From NCBI GenBank assembly GCA_031400715.1, contig JANNQK010000143.1:1-37243 (forward strand): a stretch of 37,243 nt of DNA, in the 5' to 3' direction. The DNA comes from VFMC01 sp031400715 (GTDB lineage: Bacteria; Actinomycetota; Acidimicrobiia; Acidimicrobiales; Ilumatobacteraceae). The position numbers and the translations under genes are program-made. Positions 1 to 7,087 of the stretch are shown here, piece after piece. Below the pieces are notes generated by a model. That model ran no database searches. It was not told where the DNA came from and saw nothing but the letters and a program-made list of their open reading frames with translations. The stretch's first letter is position 1. Each line of letters starts with the position of its first letter.

Positions 1-67
1 CGGCATCCTCAGCGATCAGTACGGCGGTTGATGACAGAACCAACAGGGCGAGAGCGAGACGGATCAT
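1..67 (-). CDS. 5' end of a gene for an exported or membrane protein (partial)
   Basis: An ATG at 67 on the minus strand opens a frame that runs off the window after 22 codons. The translation begins MIRLALALLVLSSTAVLIAE: one arginine, then an unbroken hydrophobic stretch. That looks like a signal peptide or an N-terminal membrane anchor. A GGAG sits 8 nt upstream of the ATG, which supports this start. Nothing can be said about the mature protein. It lies on the same strand as the fabD remnant, about 107 bp downstream of that remnant's stop. Confidence 0.4.
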   Translation of the reverse strand, partial: MIRLALALLVLSSTAVLIAEDA

Positions 68-174
68 GGAACAAACTCCGGACAAGGTGAGACGAGAGAG
101 AGAGATAGAGAAGGTAATGGACGACGGTGATCGTTCCAGCACGTGGAAAAAAACGCTTCATTCCACGAGTTGGT

Positions 175-510
175 TTATCCGGCGCTGACGAACGCGGCGA
201 GATCGTCCGCTTTGTCGAGGTTGCGCAGTTCAGCACCAGTGACGGTGCGCGTGATCATGCCGCATAAGGTCTTGCCGGGGCCAAGTTCCCAGAAGGCGTC
301 GATGCCGGCGGCCTTCATGGCGACCACCGAATCGGCCCAGCGTACGGGCTTGGTCAGTTGCGCTTCGAGCAACGCGGGGATCTCGCTGGCCTTGGTCACC
401 GGACCGGCGTGGACGTTGGTGTACACCGGGACCGTGGGATCCTTGAACGGCGCCTTGGCCAGTGCCGCACGCAGACGATCGGCCGCGGGCGCCATCAGCG
501 CGCTGATGAA
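175..510 (-). pseudogene. fabD: fabD remnant: C-terminal third of malonyl-CoA:ACP transacylase
   Basis: The translation from SALMAPAADRLRAAL to the stop aligns well with the end of FabD: TVPVYTNVHAG matches the TVPVVNNVDV region of E. coli FabD, and QLTKPVRWADSV and ELGPGKTLCGM match the well-conserved tail. FabD loads malonate onto ACP for fatty acid synthesis through a Ser-His pair. About 105 residues remain of roughly 305. The GHSLGE nucleophile region is absent, and the homology stops at the position of the catalytic His, where the codons read F-I-S-A-L-M instead of the expected F-H-S-A-L-M type. Just beyond, the sequence becomes a 10-bp tandem array. An ATG at 570 keeps the frame open through the repeats, but such a protein could not be a transacylase. 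A working fabD presumably lies elsewhere. Confidence 0.8.
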
Positions 511-548
511 GTGCGATGAAGTGCGATGAAGTGCGATGAAGTGCGATG
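505..548. repeat. 10-bp tandem array (GATGAAGTGC, 4.4 copies)
   Basis: The unit GATGAAGTGC is repeated at 505, 515, 525 and 535, followed by a partial GATG. Copies are identical, so the array is recent or still slipping. It lies exactly at the broken edge of the fabD remnant and seems to have grown from the sequence around the catalytic-His codon. Confidence 0.95.
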
Positions 549-654
549 TACCGTGTCGCCTCATCGTCACCAGGCAAGGGGGTGAGATCGACTCCGAGCC
601 GCATCCACGAATTCCCCCTATTTGGGGGGGTCTGGGGATGGGAGACCGCCACGC

Positions 655-1089
655 TCCGTCGACCTCTTCGAACCCTTCTCACTCAGCGATGCGGGCGCGC
701 GAGCTCAGATCTCAGCGCCGGTGTTGTGTCGCGGGGACTTCCATCCCCTGAATGCGCTCGTCGCTGACGACGGGCACATCAGCGTCGTCGACTGGACCGA
801 CGCATGCGTCGCCGACCCCGCTGGAAGGTCTGAGAGGCGGCGGGGAGCACACGAAAGGTACCGCAACCCGGAGTCGGACCGCGCGGTGAGCTGCACGACT
901 GCGCCGAAAACGTCGGGCGACTTGCCTCCCGGCATCTGCATGAGACCCTGCGCGTCGGGGCCGGCGTACGGCTTCCCCGCACTCGCCAACGCCTGGGTCG
1001 GATCTCCCGACCTGTACGAGGTGGTGGCGAGCGCCATGGTGGAGCTTGAGGGACGGCTTTCGAACCCCTCAGAAACGTTCGCCGCCTGA
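655..1089 (+). pseudogene. Remnant of an APH-fold phosphotransferase
   Basis: The plus-strand frame contains LCRGDFHPLNALVADDG followed by SVVDWTDACVADP. This is the catalytic loop (Asp and Asn of GDFHPLN) and the metal-binding DW motif of the aminoglycoside phosphotransferase/choline kinase fold. The whole N-terminal kinase lobe, with its ATP-binding lysine region, is missing. Past the DP that follows the DW motif the family pattern dissolves into arginine-rich low-quality sequence, which suggests a frameshift or deletion. The usual HGD is CRGD here, so even the surviving loop has drifted. No good ribosome site precedes it. I call it a decayed gene fragment, not a functional kinase. Confidence 0.6.
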
Positions 1090-1132
1090 CGGATTCACTG
1101 CCCGAGACCCTGAGTCGACCAGAGGGCGCCTC

Positions 1133-1390
1133 TTAGCCGTAGTGGTAGCGAGCCTGCAGGATCACGATGTCGTCCCCTTCGACGAGGTACACGAGCCGGT
1201 GTTCCTCGTCGATGCGGCGCGACCAGGCTCCGGCGAGTGCGTGACGGAGTTGCTCGGGTTTCCCGATCCCCCCAAAGGGATCACGGGCAACGTCATCGAG
1301 CAGGCGATTGATCCGCTTCAACGTTGCCCGGTCCGTCGCCTGCCAGAAGGTGTAGTCCTCCCACCCGTGGGGCGTGAAGACAAACCTCAT
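1133..1390 (-). CDS. yoeB: YoeB-type toxin (mRNA interferase, RelE fold)
   Basis: 85 residues, normal YoeB length. The protein shows the family hallmarks in order: WEDYTFW near the N-terminus, LKRINRLLDDVARDPFGGIGKPE in the middle, and WSRRIDEEHRLVYLV followed by ARYHYG at the C-terminus. YoeB binds the ribosomal A site and cleaves mRNA during translation. The catalytic glutamate, arginine and C-terminal histidine regions (GIGKPE, SRRIDEEHR, RYHYG) all look intact, so the toxin should be active. The gene follows the antitoxin with a 4-nt ATGA overlap, the usual way such pairs are coupled so that antitoxin is made first. Confidence 0.93.
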   Translation of the reverse strand: MRFVFTPHGWEDYTFWQATDRATLKRINRLLDDVARDPFGGIGKPEQLRHALAGAWSRRIDEEHRLVYLVEGDDIVILQARYHYG

Positions 1391-1632
1391 CGGTCGAGTT
1401 CGTGCTGCTGAGCCTTTCCTGCGCGGGCCTGCTCCAGACTCTCCAGCAGCCGTCGAATGTTGGCCGGCGACCGCAGAAGGTACGCGGTCTCCTCGAGAGC
1501 CCGATAATCGTTGATGCCGATGAGCACCGCATCACCGCGCTTGGACGTGATTTCGACCGGGGTGCGATCCTCGTTGACCTGCTCGATCAGGGGGAAGAGG
1601 TTCTTGCGTGCTTCGCTTGCGGTGATGGCCAT
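1387..1632 (-). CDS. yefM: YefM-type antitoxin (Phd/YefM family)
   Basis: 81 residues from the ATG at 1632, which has AAAGGGA about 7 nt upstream. A longer frame to 1689 exists but would read through the operator-like dyad. The N-terminal half (MAITASEARKNLFPLIEQV, then PVEITSKRGDAVLI) is the Phd/YefM DNA-binding dimer domain. The C-terminal half (DYRALEETAYLLRSPAN onward) is the flexible segment that wraps and neutralises YoeB. These antitoxins normally repress their own promoter, more strongly together with toxin. The pair sits between two gene remnants and a tRNA gene, typical of accessory DNA. Confidence 0.93.
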   Translation of the reverse strand: MAITASEARKNLFPLIEQVNEDRTPVEITSKRGDAVLIGINDYRALEETAYLLRSPANIRRLLESLEQARAGKAQQHELDR

Positions 1633-1652
1633 CGCGCGTCCCTTTCGGAGTC

Positions 1653-1668
1653 GTACCGGATATGGTAC
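1653..1668. promoter_or_regulatory. Inverted repeat, probable YefM operator
   Basis: GTACC-N6-GGTAC, centred about 28 bp upstream of the yefM start, with the AT-rich core GGATAT between the arms. YefM proteins of other bacteria bind short GTAC-containing palindromes at their own promoter, so this is the natural operator. Assignment is by position and pattern only. Confidence 0.5.
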
Positions 1669-1772
1669 CACTACGAGTTCAGCTGGCAACCGCTTGCGGT
1701 CGCGGCCCTCGCATCTTCGCTGGATCGGCGCCGATCGCTTGAGATCGTTGTGCGTAGGACGACAACAACGAG

Positions 1773-1846
1773 TGGGCGTGAAGGGACTCGAACCCCCGAC
1801 TCCTGCCGTGTGAAGGCAGTGCTCTAACCAACTGAGCTACACGCCC
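1773..1846 (-). tRNA. tRNA-Val (anticodon CAC)
   Basis: A 74-nt cloverleaf can be folded by eye. The acceptor stem GGGCGTG pairs with CACGCCC. The D-arm is GCTC...GAGC, the anticodon stem CTGCC/GGCAG with loop TTCACAC gives anticodon CAC, and the T-arm holds GGTTCGAGTCC. The discriminator base is A; CCA is not encoded. It lies 41 bp downstream of the APH-fold kinase gene on the same strand. The toxin-antitoxin pair and gene remnants lie on its 3' side, the side where integrated elements usually sit. Confidence 0.97.
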
Positions 1847-1887
1847 GAGCGAGGCGAACCCCGATCAAGGAAGGGGAGGCTACCGCG

Positions 1888-2895
1888 TCACGACAGCAGG
1901 TTGCACGCCGTATCGAACATCGCCGGCACCGACAGGGCGATCCGCTCCCACTCCGGATCGTGGCGTTTCCCGGTGCGATGCAGCATCACGTTCAACCCGC
2001 TGATCGCACCGAACCGGTACCCGGCCAGCGCCCGGTAGAAGGCCACGTCGTCGAGGTCGACAGGGCGACCGGATGCTTCGGCGTACCAACCGACGAGTTG
2101 CTCGAACGGCGGAACGCGCTCGAGGCCGGCGCTGTCGAACCAGCTGGCGGCGTCGTTCATGAACAACAGCCAGCCCAGGTCGAGCAGCTGGGCACCGATG
2201 CCGCTGATCTCCCAGTCGAGCAGCGCCACCACCGACGACCCGTCGAACAGCACGTTGTTCGTCTGGAAGTCGCCATGGAAGATGCCGACGTGCGCGGACG
2301 CCGGCACGCGGCTCGCCAGGAGCTCCCTCGTGCGTTCCCCAATCGCCCTCCACTCGGGCTCGGCGGCCTTCTGCAGGATCGGTTGCCAGAAGTCGATCTC
2401 CGCGGCCAGCTCCTTCGGGGCTTCCCAATCCGGCAGCACCCGTTCGTGGGGCACGAGGTGCACCTGCGCGAGCGCCTCGACCGCCGACCGCAGCACGTCG
2501 GCACACGCCACACCGTCGAACACCGGTGCCGGCTCTCTCACCGCGTAGGTCTCTCCGCCAAGGAACCGCGCCATGAAGTACGGCACCTCGAACCACTGTT
2601 CGTCGGCATCCCACCAGACCACCTCCGCCACCGGCACACCGCTGACGGCCAGCGCGCGCAACAACGGCACCTGACGCAACACGTCGGTGTTCCCCGCCCG
2701 CCGCACACCCTTGGGCGGCATCCGGACCACCAGCTGATCGAGCACACCGGTGGAGTCGGCCACGGTGAAGCCGAACGACAGCCCTGCGTGACCAGGCATC
2801 TCGCGCAGATCCATGATCGACGTGCCCTCGTGATAGTGCGCGTCGGCCCACCGCTCCAGCTGAGCGTGCAACACCTGCTGGTCCACTCCCGCCAT
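1888..2895 (-). CDS. APH-fold phosphotransferase, intact
   Basis: 335 residues, full length for the APH/ACAD10-like kinase family. The Brenner-type catalytic loop is FHGDFQTNNVLF (H207, D209, N214) and the metal site is LLDWEISGIG (D227). The N-terminal lobe has the glycine/lysine segment LVVRMPPKG around residues 55-63. Relatives of this kind in actinobacteria often act on small hydroxylated metabolites or acyl-CoA intermediates rather than antibiotics, and the substrate cannot be read from sequence. Its ATG overlaps the stop of the Septum_form gene by one base (TGATG), so the two are likely co-translated. It closes the minus-strand gene train that begins at 6909. Confidence 0.85.
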   Translation of the reverse strand: MAGVDQQVLHAQLERWADAHYHEGTSIMDLREMPGHAGLSFGFTVADSTGVLDQLVVRMPPKGVRRAGNTDVLRQVPLLRALAVSGVPVAEVVWWDADEQWFEVPYFMARFLGGETYAVREPAPVFDGVACADVLRSAVEALAQVHLVPHERVLPDWEAPKELAAEIDFWQPILQKAAEPEWRAIGERTRELLASRVPASAHVGIFHGDFQTNNVLFDGSSVVALLDWEISGIGAQLLDLGWLLFMNDAASWFDSAGLERVPPFEQLVGWYAEASGRPVDLDDVAFYRALAGYRFGAISGLNVMLHRTGKRHDPEWERIALSVPAMFDTACNLLS

Positions 2896-3689
2896 CAGCG
2901 GCCTCCGTTCTTGATCGACTCCGACAGCTCCCCAGCCGGGTCGTATGCCAGACAGACGTAGTCCTGCGAGCGCTCCCAGTCGGCCTCTTGCGGATAGATC
3001 GTCGTGGCGAGCAACTCACTCTGGTTGAAGTCGATCCCGACGTAGTCCTCGAACTTCGGACGGCACTCGGCTTCGATCATCGTCTCGACCTCCTGCTGTC
3101 CTGGGTACGGATCGTTCCCGCCACCCAGGTCGCCGGTGGCGAACACCTCCGCGCCGTGGGGCTCGGTGCAGTCGAAGGTCTGCAGTCGCGAGACCTCGGT
3201 CTCGTCGGCGTCGGGCAGTTCCACGCAGTCGCCGACCTCGAGATCGAACACGTCCTTGGAGTTGGCGATACCGAACCCGACGATCAACCAGAAGATGACC
3301 GCAGAGATCACGCCGACCACACCGAGCACCAGCCCGGCGATGGCCATGCCCCGCCCGGACACCGTGCCCGCCGAGCGCTTGATCTCCTTCATCGCCAGTA
3401 CGGCGAAGACGATCGCCAGGATGGACGGAATGGCGACGAAACACAGCACGATGCCCGCGATGCCGAGCACCATCGCTGCGATGGCACGTCCACTGCGCTT
3501 GGCCGCCGTCGGGAAGGCGCTCCCTGGTCCCGCCGGGAAACCGCCAACGGGTCCGGCTGGATACGGATTCACCGGTGCCGACGGAACCGTGAACGGCGAT
3601 GGCGGCGGCGCCGGGGGTGCGTGCGGTGCAGGGTTCGCAGGCTGCGGCGAGAACGGCTGATGGGGCGGGGGCGGCGGGATGTCGCTCAT
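2895..3689 (-). CDS. DUF4190/Septum_form membrane protein
   Basis: 264 residues in three parts. Residues 1-65 are proline- and alanine-rich and disordered. Two membrane segments (about 69-100 and 114-141) flank a short basic linker and match the DUF4190 pattern seen in actinobacteria. The C-terminal part, from VFDLEVGDCVELP through FDCTEPHGAEVFATG to YVCLAYDP, matches the Septum_form (septum formation) domain, with conserved cysteines probably forming extracytoplasmic disulfides. The family is named for a loose link with septation; the biochemical role is unknown. It lies between the J-domain gene (27 bp upstream) and the kinase (1-nt overlap). Confidence 0.8.
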   Translation of the reverse strand: MSDIPPPPPHQPFSPQPANPAPHAPPAPPPSPFTVPSAPVNPYPAGPVGGFPAGPGSAFPTAAKRSGRAIAAMVLGIAGIVLCFVAIPSILAIVFAVLAMKEIKRSAGTVSGRGMAIAGLVLGVVGVISAVIFWLIVGFGIANSKDVFDLEVGDCVELPDADETEVSRLQTFDCTEPHGAEVFATGDLGGGNDPYPGQQEVETMIEAECRPKFEDYVGIDFNQSELLATTIYPQEADWERSQDYVCLAYDPAGELSESIKNGGR

Positions 3690-3716
3690 CTCACGACCGT
3701 AGCGACCGGAATCGCC

Positions 3717-4346
3717 TCAGCTCGACACCCTGATCACACATGCCTCGCCGCGACCCATCGGGTCGGGGAACTTCTCGGTTCCGGTGGGACACACTGCGCC
3801 GAAGTTCATCACCTGGCCGACCGTGCCGTCGTGGGCCCCGCTGCACGCGACTTCCGTGATCGCCTGCGACCCTGCGGCGATCGCGACGCAGTCGCCCTGC
3901 ACCAGGAAGTTGTCGGGGGCAGCCGGCGGCCGATCGTCGTCGAGCAGCGAGCCGATCAGAACGACTGCGATCGCCAGCACACCCATCGTGGTGAGGAACT
4001 TCCACGGGAACCGTGAGAAATCACCCGTCGGCGTGAGCACCTGCGCCGGCATCCGTCGCTCGACGGGCGGGCCTTGAGCGGCGCCGGTCGAGGATCCCAA
4101 CGGCGAGCCGATGGTCTCACGATCGACGAACGACAGCTCGAGGTCGTAACGCTGCCGTCTGACCGGGTTGCCGAGCACACCCCACGCCTCGTTGACCGCT
4201 GCCATCTGCGACGAGGACGACTCGCCATGTCGATCGGGATGCGCCGCCCGCGCGGCCCGCCGATACGCAGCGCGGATCTCGTCGTTCGTCGCCCGCGGAT
4301 GCACACCGAGGACGTTGTAATGGGTGTGGCGGCGGCGATCGGTCAC
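3717..4346 (-). CDS. Membrane-anchored J-domain protein
   Basis: 209 residues from a GTG that overlaps the upstream stop (GTGA). Residues 9-70 are a J-domain: HYNVLGVHPRATNDEIRAAY, then the invariant HPD tripeptide in RAAHPDRHG, then the helix with AWGVLGNPVRRQRYD. J-domains stimulate the ATPase of a DnaK-type Hsp70. A linker is followed by one membrane helix (FLTTMGVLAIAVVLIGSLL, about 117-135). The C-terminal tail reads FLVQGDCVAI, VACSGAHDGTVGQV, VCPTG and CVIRVSS, which resembles the GDCV...C...H pattern of the neighbouring Septum_form domain. There is no zinc-finger or substrate-binding region of classical DnaJ, so this is a specialised type III J-protein and not the housekeeping chaperone. 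Confidence 0.82.
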   Translation of the reverse strand: MTDRRRHTHYNVLGVHPRATNDEIRAAYRRAARAAHPDRHGESSSSQMAAVNEAWGVLGNPVRRQRYDLELSFVDRETIGSPLGSSTGAAQGPPVERRMPAQVLTPTGDFSRFPWKFLTTMGVLAIAVVLIGSLLDDDRPPAAPDNFLVQGDCVAIAAGSQAITEVACSGAHDGTVGQVMNFGAVCPTGTEKFPDPMGRGEACVIRVSS

Positions 4347-4891
4347 GTGGACCCGCCGGAACGCCAGTACTGGCCCGCTTCACGCGCCATCAGGTCATGG
4401 TCGACGAGGTAGCGGCGCAGCAGAGCGGTGTCGGGGTGGCGCCGCCCGAGGATGAGGTTCACCATCGCCTCGCTGTAGCGCCTGCCGGGCTCGAAGTCCT
4501 GGGCCAACCAGTCGAGGATCATCAGCCGCTTTCCTTGGTGCACCGGTATCGACGTCAGTCTGCCATCGACGACGAAGGCGTCCATCACCTTGCGCTGTTC
4601 GCTCGGAAGATCGGCATGCTCGTCCGAGGGTGGCCGCGACAACGCGATGCGCGCCGCTCGCTGGAACGCCGCACCCAGCACGTAGAGCGAGCCTTCTTGC
4701 TGCATGACCAGCCCGGATTCTGCCAATCGCCCCGCTGCTCTCGCCGTGCGTGCCAGGTCGAGCCCGGTGGCGGACGCAACCTGCTCGATCGTCGTTGCGC
4801 CGAGTTCGAGCGCGGCCACCACCTGTCGCCGGTCGTCGTCGGCGAGAAGACCGACGATCGTTGCTGCATCGAGCTCGCGTGACATCGTCAT
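4343..4891 (-). CDS. Helix-turn-helix protein with DUF2087 domain
   Basis: 182 residues from the ATG at 4891; an alternative ATG lies at 4885. A GGAG sits 4 nt before the first and 10 nt before the second, so the start is not settled. Residues 1-80 resemble an ArsR-like winged helix (LADDDRRQVVAALELGATT, then ASATGLDLARTARAAGRL, then GLVMQQEG). Residues 105-180 match DUF2087: IPVHQGKRLMILDWLAQDF, RRYSEAMVNLIL, HPDTALLRRYLVDHDLM and REAGQYWR. The pairing is common in Gram-positive regulators, yet the ligand of DUF2087 is unknown. The gene sits 11 bp after the 2-hydroxyacid dehydrogenase stop and overlaps the J-domain gene by 4 nt. Confidence 0.85.
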   Translation of the reverse strand: MTMSRELDAATIVGLLADDDRRQVVAALELGATTIEQVASATGLDLARTARAAGRLAESGLVMQQEGSLYVLGAAFQRAARIALSRPPSDEHADLPSEQRKVMDAFVVDGRLTSIPVHQGKRLMILDWLAQDFEPGRRYSEAMVNLILGRRHPDTALLRRYLVDHDLMAREAGQYWRSGGST

Positions 4892-4902
4892 TCGACTCCG
4901 GG

Positions 4903-5826
4903 TCAGTACTGCAGGTCGGGAAAGATGCCACCGAGCAGGTCGTCTCCCTGTCCGAATCGCCTCACGTTGGCGGCGATGCGCTCGGACAACAACGGCTTCG
5001 ACATCGACCAGGTGGAGCCGGCGTGCGGGGTGATGATGCAGTTCGGCAGGGCCCACAGGGGGTGCCCTTCGGGGAGCGGTTCAGGATCGGTGACATCGAG
5101 ACATGCACCGCCGATCTCTCCCTCGGTGAGCGCCCACACGAGATCGTCGGTGACGATGTGACGGCCGCGGGCCACGTTCACGACCCACGCATGAGGCTCC
5201 ATCAGTTCGAACTCGTTGCGCCCGAGCATGAACTCTGTGTCGGGCGTGAGCGCAAGAGCGACCACCACGAGGTCGGCACCGACCAGCGCGTCGATGTACC
5301 GATCGGCCTCGACCACCTCGTCGACACCGTCCATCTCCTGCACACGATTGCGCACCACGGTGACACGACAGTCGAACGGCCCCAGCAGACCGATCAGCGC
5401 CTCGGTGATGCCCCCGCCGCCCAAGATCGTGACATTGGCATTGAAGAGGTTGGTTCCGTGCTCGGTACCCCACGACGTCGCACGCGCATACGTCCCCAGG
5501 CCACGCATACCGGCCAACGCCAACGCGAGCGCCATCTCGGCGACCGGGCGGGCGTACACGCCCTTGCCACAGGTCCAGCTGCGTTCATCGTCGACCAGAT
5601 GGACGTAGTTCTCGATCCCGGCGAACGGCAGCTGCACCCACCGCAGCTTCGGATGGTCCTCGAGCACCCGCTCGAGCATCAGCGGCTCGTGGGGAGCGCC
5701 CCACACCAACGCCTCGGCCTGGTCGAGGGGCATGACCTGTCCGCCGCCCGCGACGATCGCATCGGCCATCCACGTAGGAGAACCTTCGGGGGCCAGTGCG
5801 ACGCGGGGCGGGGTACTTGGAGGCAT
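4903..5826 (-). CDS. D-isomer-specific 2-hydroxyacid dehydrogenase
   Basis: 307 residues. The C-terminal Rossmann half shows VTILGGGGITEALIGLL (the last glycine of the usual GxGxxG is threonine). The catalytic triad is in place: Arg in VNVARGRHIV, Glu in DVTDPEPLPEGHPLW and His in CIITPHAGS. The family reduces 2-oxoacids to D-2-hydroxyacids with NAD(P)H. The substrate is not readable; the N-terminal domain is short, as in glyoxylate/hydroxypyruvate reductase-like members. It begins 12 bp after the LLM monooxygenase stop, so the two are probably co-transcribed. Confidence 0.88.
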   Translation of the reverse strand: MPPSTPPRVALAPEGSPTWMADAIVAGGGQVMPLDQAEALVWGAPHEPLMLERVLEDHPKLRWVQLPFAGIENYVHLVDDERSWTCGKGVYARPVAEMALALALAGMRGLGTYARATSWGTEHGTNLFNANVTILGGGGITEALIGLLGPFDCRVTVVRNRVQEMDGVDEVVEADRYIDALVGADLVVVALALTPDTEFMLGRNEFELMEPHAWVVNVARGRHIVTDDLVWALTEGEIGGACLDVTDPEPLPEGHPLWALPNCIITPHAGSTWSMSKPLLSERIAANVRRFGQGDDLLGGIFPDLQY

Positions 5827-5838
5827 CGCCGTTGCAGA

Positions 5839-6909
5839 CTAGTGCAGCGGCCCCGAGAGAGGGGCGTGATCGAGGTGGGGAAGCACCAGCTCCGAGAATC
5901 GTCGGCACTCCGCTGCATGAGGATAGCCCGACAGGATGAAGGCCTCGATTCCCAGTGCTCGATACTCGGCCAACTTGGCCAGCACCTGCTGAGGGTCGCC
6001 GACGATCGCCGCACCGCATCCGCTGCGGGCACGGCCGATGCCGGTCCACAGGTTCGGTTCCACGAACCCATCGAGCGCCGCCGCTTCACGCAGCTCGGCC
6101 TGTCGCCGCACGCCCGCCGAGGAGCTGTCGAGCGAACGAGCGCGAATCCGTGCCCCCTCCTCGTCATCGAGTGCCGCGACCAGATGCGCCGCGGCGAGGC
6201 GAGCCTCGTCCTCGGTCTCGCGCACCACCACATGCACGCGATAGCCGAACCGAAGCGTTCGCTCATGTCGATCGGCCCGGCGACGCATGTCGTCGAGCAG
6301 CGCAGCGACAGCCTCGAGGGTGTCGGGCCACATGAGGTACACATCGGCTGCCTCAGCGGCCACCTCACGGGCATCATCGCTCAATCCGCCGAAGTACAGC
6401 TGTGGGCTTCGACCGGACGTCGTGCGAAGTCGGGGCGGGTCGAGACGCAGCTGGACGAACTCGCCGTCGACGTCCACCCGTTCCCCGTCGAGGAGGGTGC
6501 GCAGCACATGCATCGTCTCGAGGGTCCGCCGGTAGCGCGGGCCACTGTCGAGCGGCTGGCCGGGCAGTTCGGACGAGATGATGTTCACCGTGAGCCGACC
6601 GCCGAGCATCTGGTCGAGCGTCGCAAGTTGACGCGCCAGTTGCGGCACCCACATCTCGCCGCACCGCACGGCGACGAGCAACCGGATCCGTTCGGTGACC
6701 GCGGCGATGCCACTCGCGAACGCGACGGCGTCGATGCCGAGGGTGTAGCCGGACGGCAGCAGCACGTTGTCGAGGCCACCCGCTTCAGCGGCGAGCACGA
6801 TCTCACGGCAATGCACCCAGCTGCTGGGCAGCGATGCCTCGGCCACGCCGAGTTGCGTCGTGTCGTCGTCGCACAACGCAGAGAACCAACTCACCTCGCA
6901 GGGGCCCAC
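5839..6909 (-). CDS. SsuD-like flavin-dependent monooxygenase (LLM superfamily)
   Basis: About 356 residues if translation starts at the GTG at 6909; a GTG at 6894 (VSWFSALCDDD...) is equally possible and neither has a convincing ribosome site. The frame extends to 7050, but residues before VGPCEVSWFS look like non-coding sequence. The body matches bacterial luciferase-like alkanesulfonate monooxygenases: LAAEAGGLDNVLLPSGY, then ERIRLLVAVRCGEMWVPQLA, then LDQMLGGRLTVNIISSELPG, then YFGGLSDDAREVAAEAADVYLMW. SsuD uses reduced FMN and oxygen to free sulfite from alkanesulfonates; some relatives act on other carbon-sulfur compounds. No SsuE reductase or sulfonate transporter lies nearby, so the substrate is open. 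This is the first gene of the minus-strand train. Confidence 0.82.
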   Translation of the reverse strand: MGPCEVSWFSALCDDDTTQLGVAEASLPSSWVHCREIVLAAEAGGLDNVLLPSGYTLGIDAVAFASGIAAVTERIRLLVAVRCGEMWVPQLARQLATLDQMLGGRLTVNIISSELPGQPLDSGPRYRRTLETMHVLRTLLDGERVDVDGEFVQLRLDPPRLRTTSGRSPQLYFGGLSDDAREVAAEAADVYLMWPDTLEAVAALLDDMRRRADRHERTLRFGYRVHVVVRETEDEARLAAAHLVAALDDEEGARIRARSLDSSSAGVRRQAELREAAALDGFVEPNLWTGIGRARSGCGAAIVGDPQQVLAKLAEYRALGIEAFILSGYPHAAECRRFSELVLPHLDHAPLSGPLH

Positions 6910-7009
6910 GCCGATCGACGATAGCTCCGAGCTGGACGCGCCGATGCGCCCCGACCTACCGTGATCGGGCGTTCCCTGGCATGGATGCTCTCGGAGGCGT
7001 TGCGAACAA

Positions 7010-7027
7010 CTGTCGCTCAGCCGACAG
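7010..7027. promoter_or_regulatory. Short inverted repeat in a divergent intergenic region
   Basis: CTGTCG-N6-CGACAG, about 60 bp before the exported-protein gene and 100 bp before the SsuD-like gene. It could be an operator shared by the two divergent genes. The evidence is symmetry and position alone, and arms of this length occur by chance in GC-rich DNA. Confidence 0.25.
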
Positions 7028-7087
7028 CGCGTCAGCGGTGCGGCGGGCATCGTGGCACGAGACCAGTCCGGTCACGAAAGGAACACC

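Noticed and set aside
614..630. CCCCC-TATTT-GGGGG hairpin as a terminator or regulatory RNA
   Set aside because: The stem is only five G:C pairs of simple sequence, has no T-run, and lies between two gene remnants with nothing to control.
655..1089. Calling the 622-1089 frame a working aminoglycoside phosphotransferase
   Set aside because: The ATP-binding lobe is absent and the sequence after the DW motif is not family-like, so it is a remnant.
1370..1379. A 10-bp copy of the tRNA-Val 3' end sequence (GGGCGTGAAG) near the yoeB start, as a possible attachment-site repeat
   Set aside because: Ten bases are too few for a convincing att site, and the match falls inside conserved yoeB codons for FTPHG, so chance explains it.
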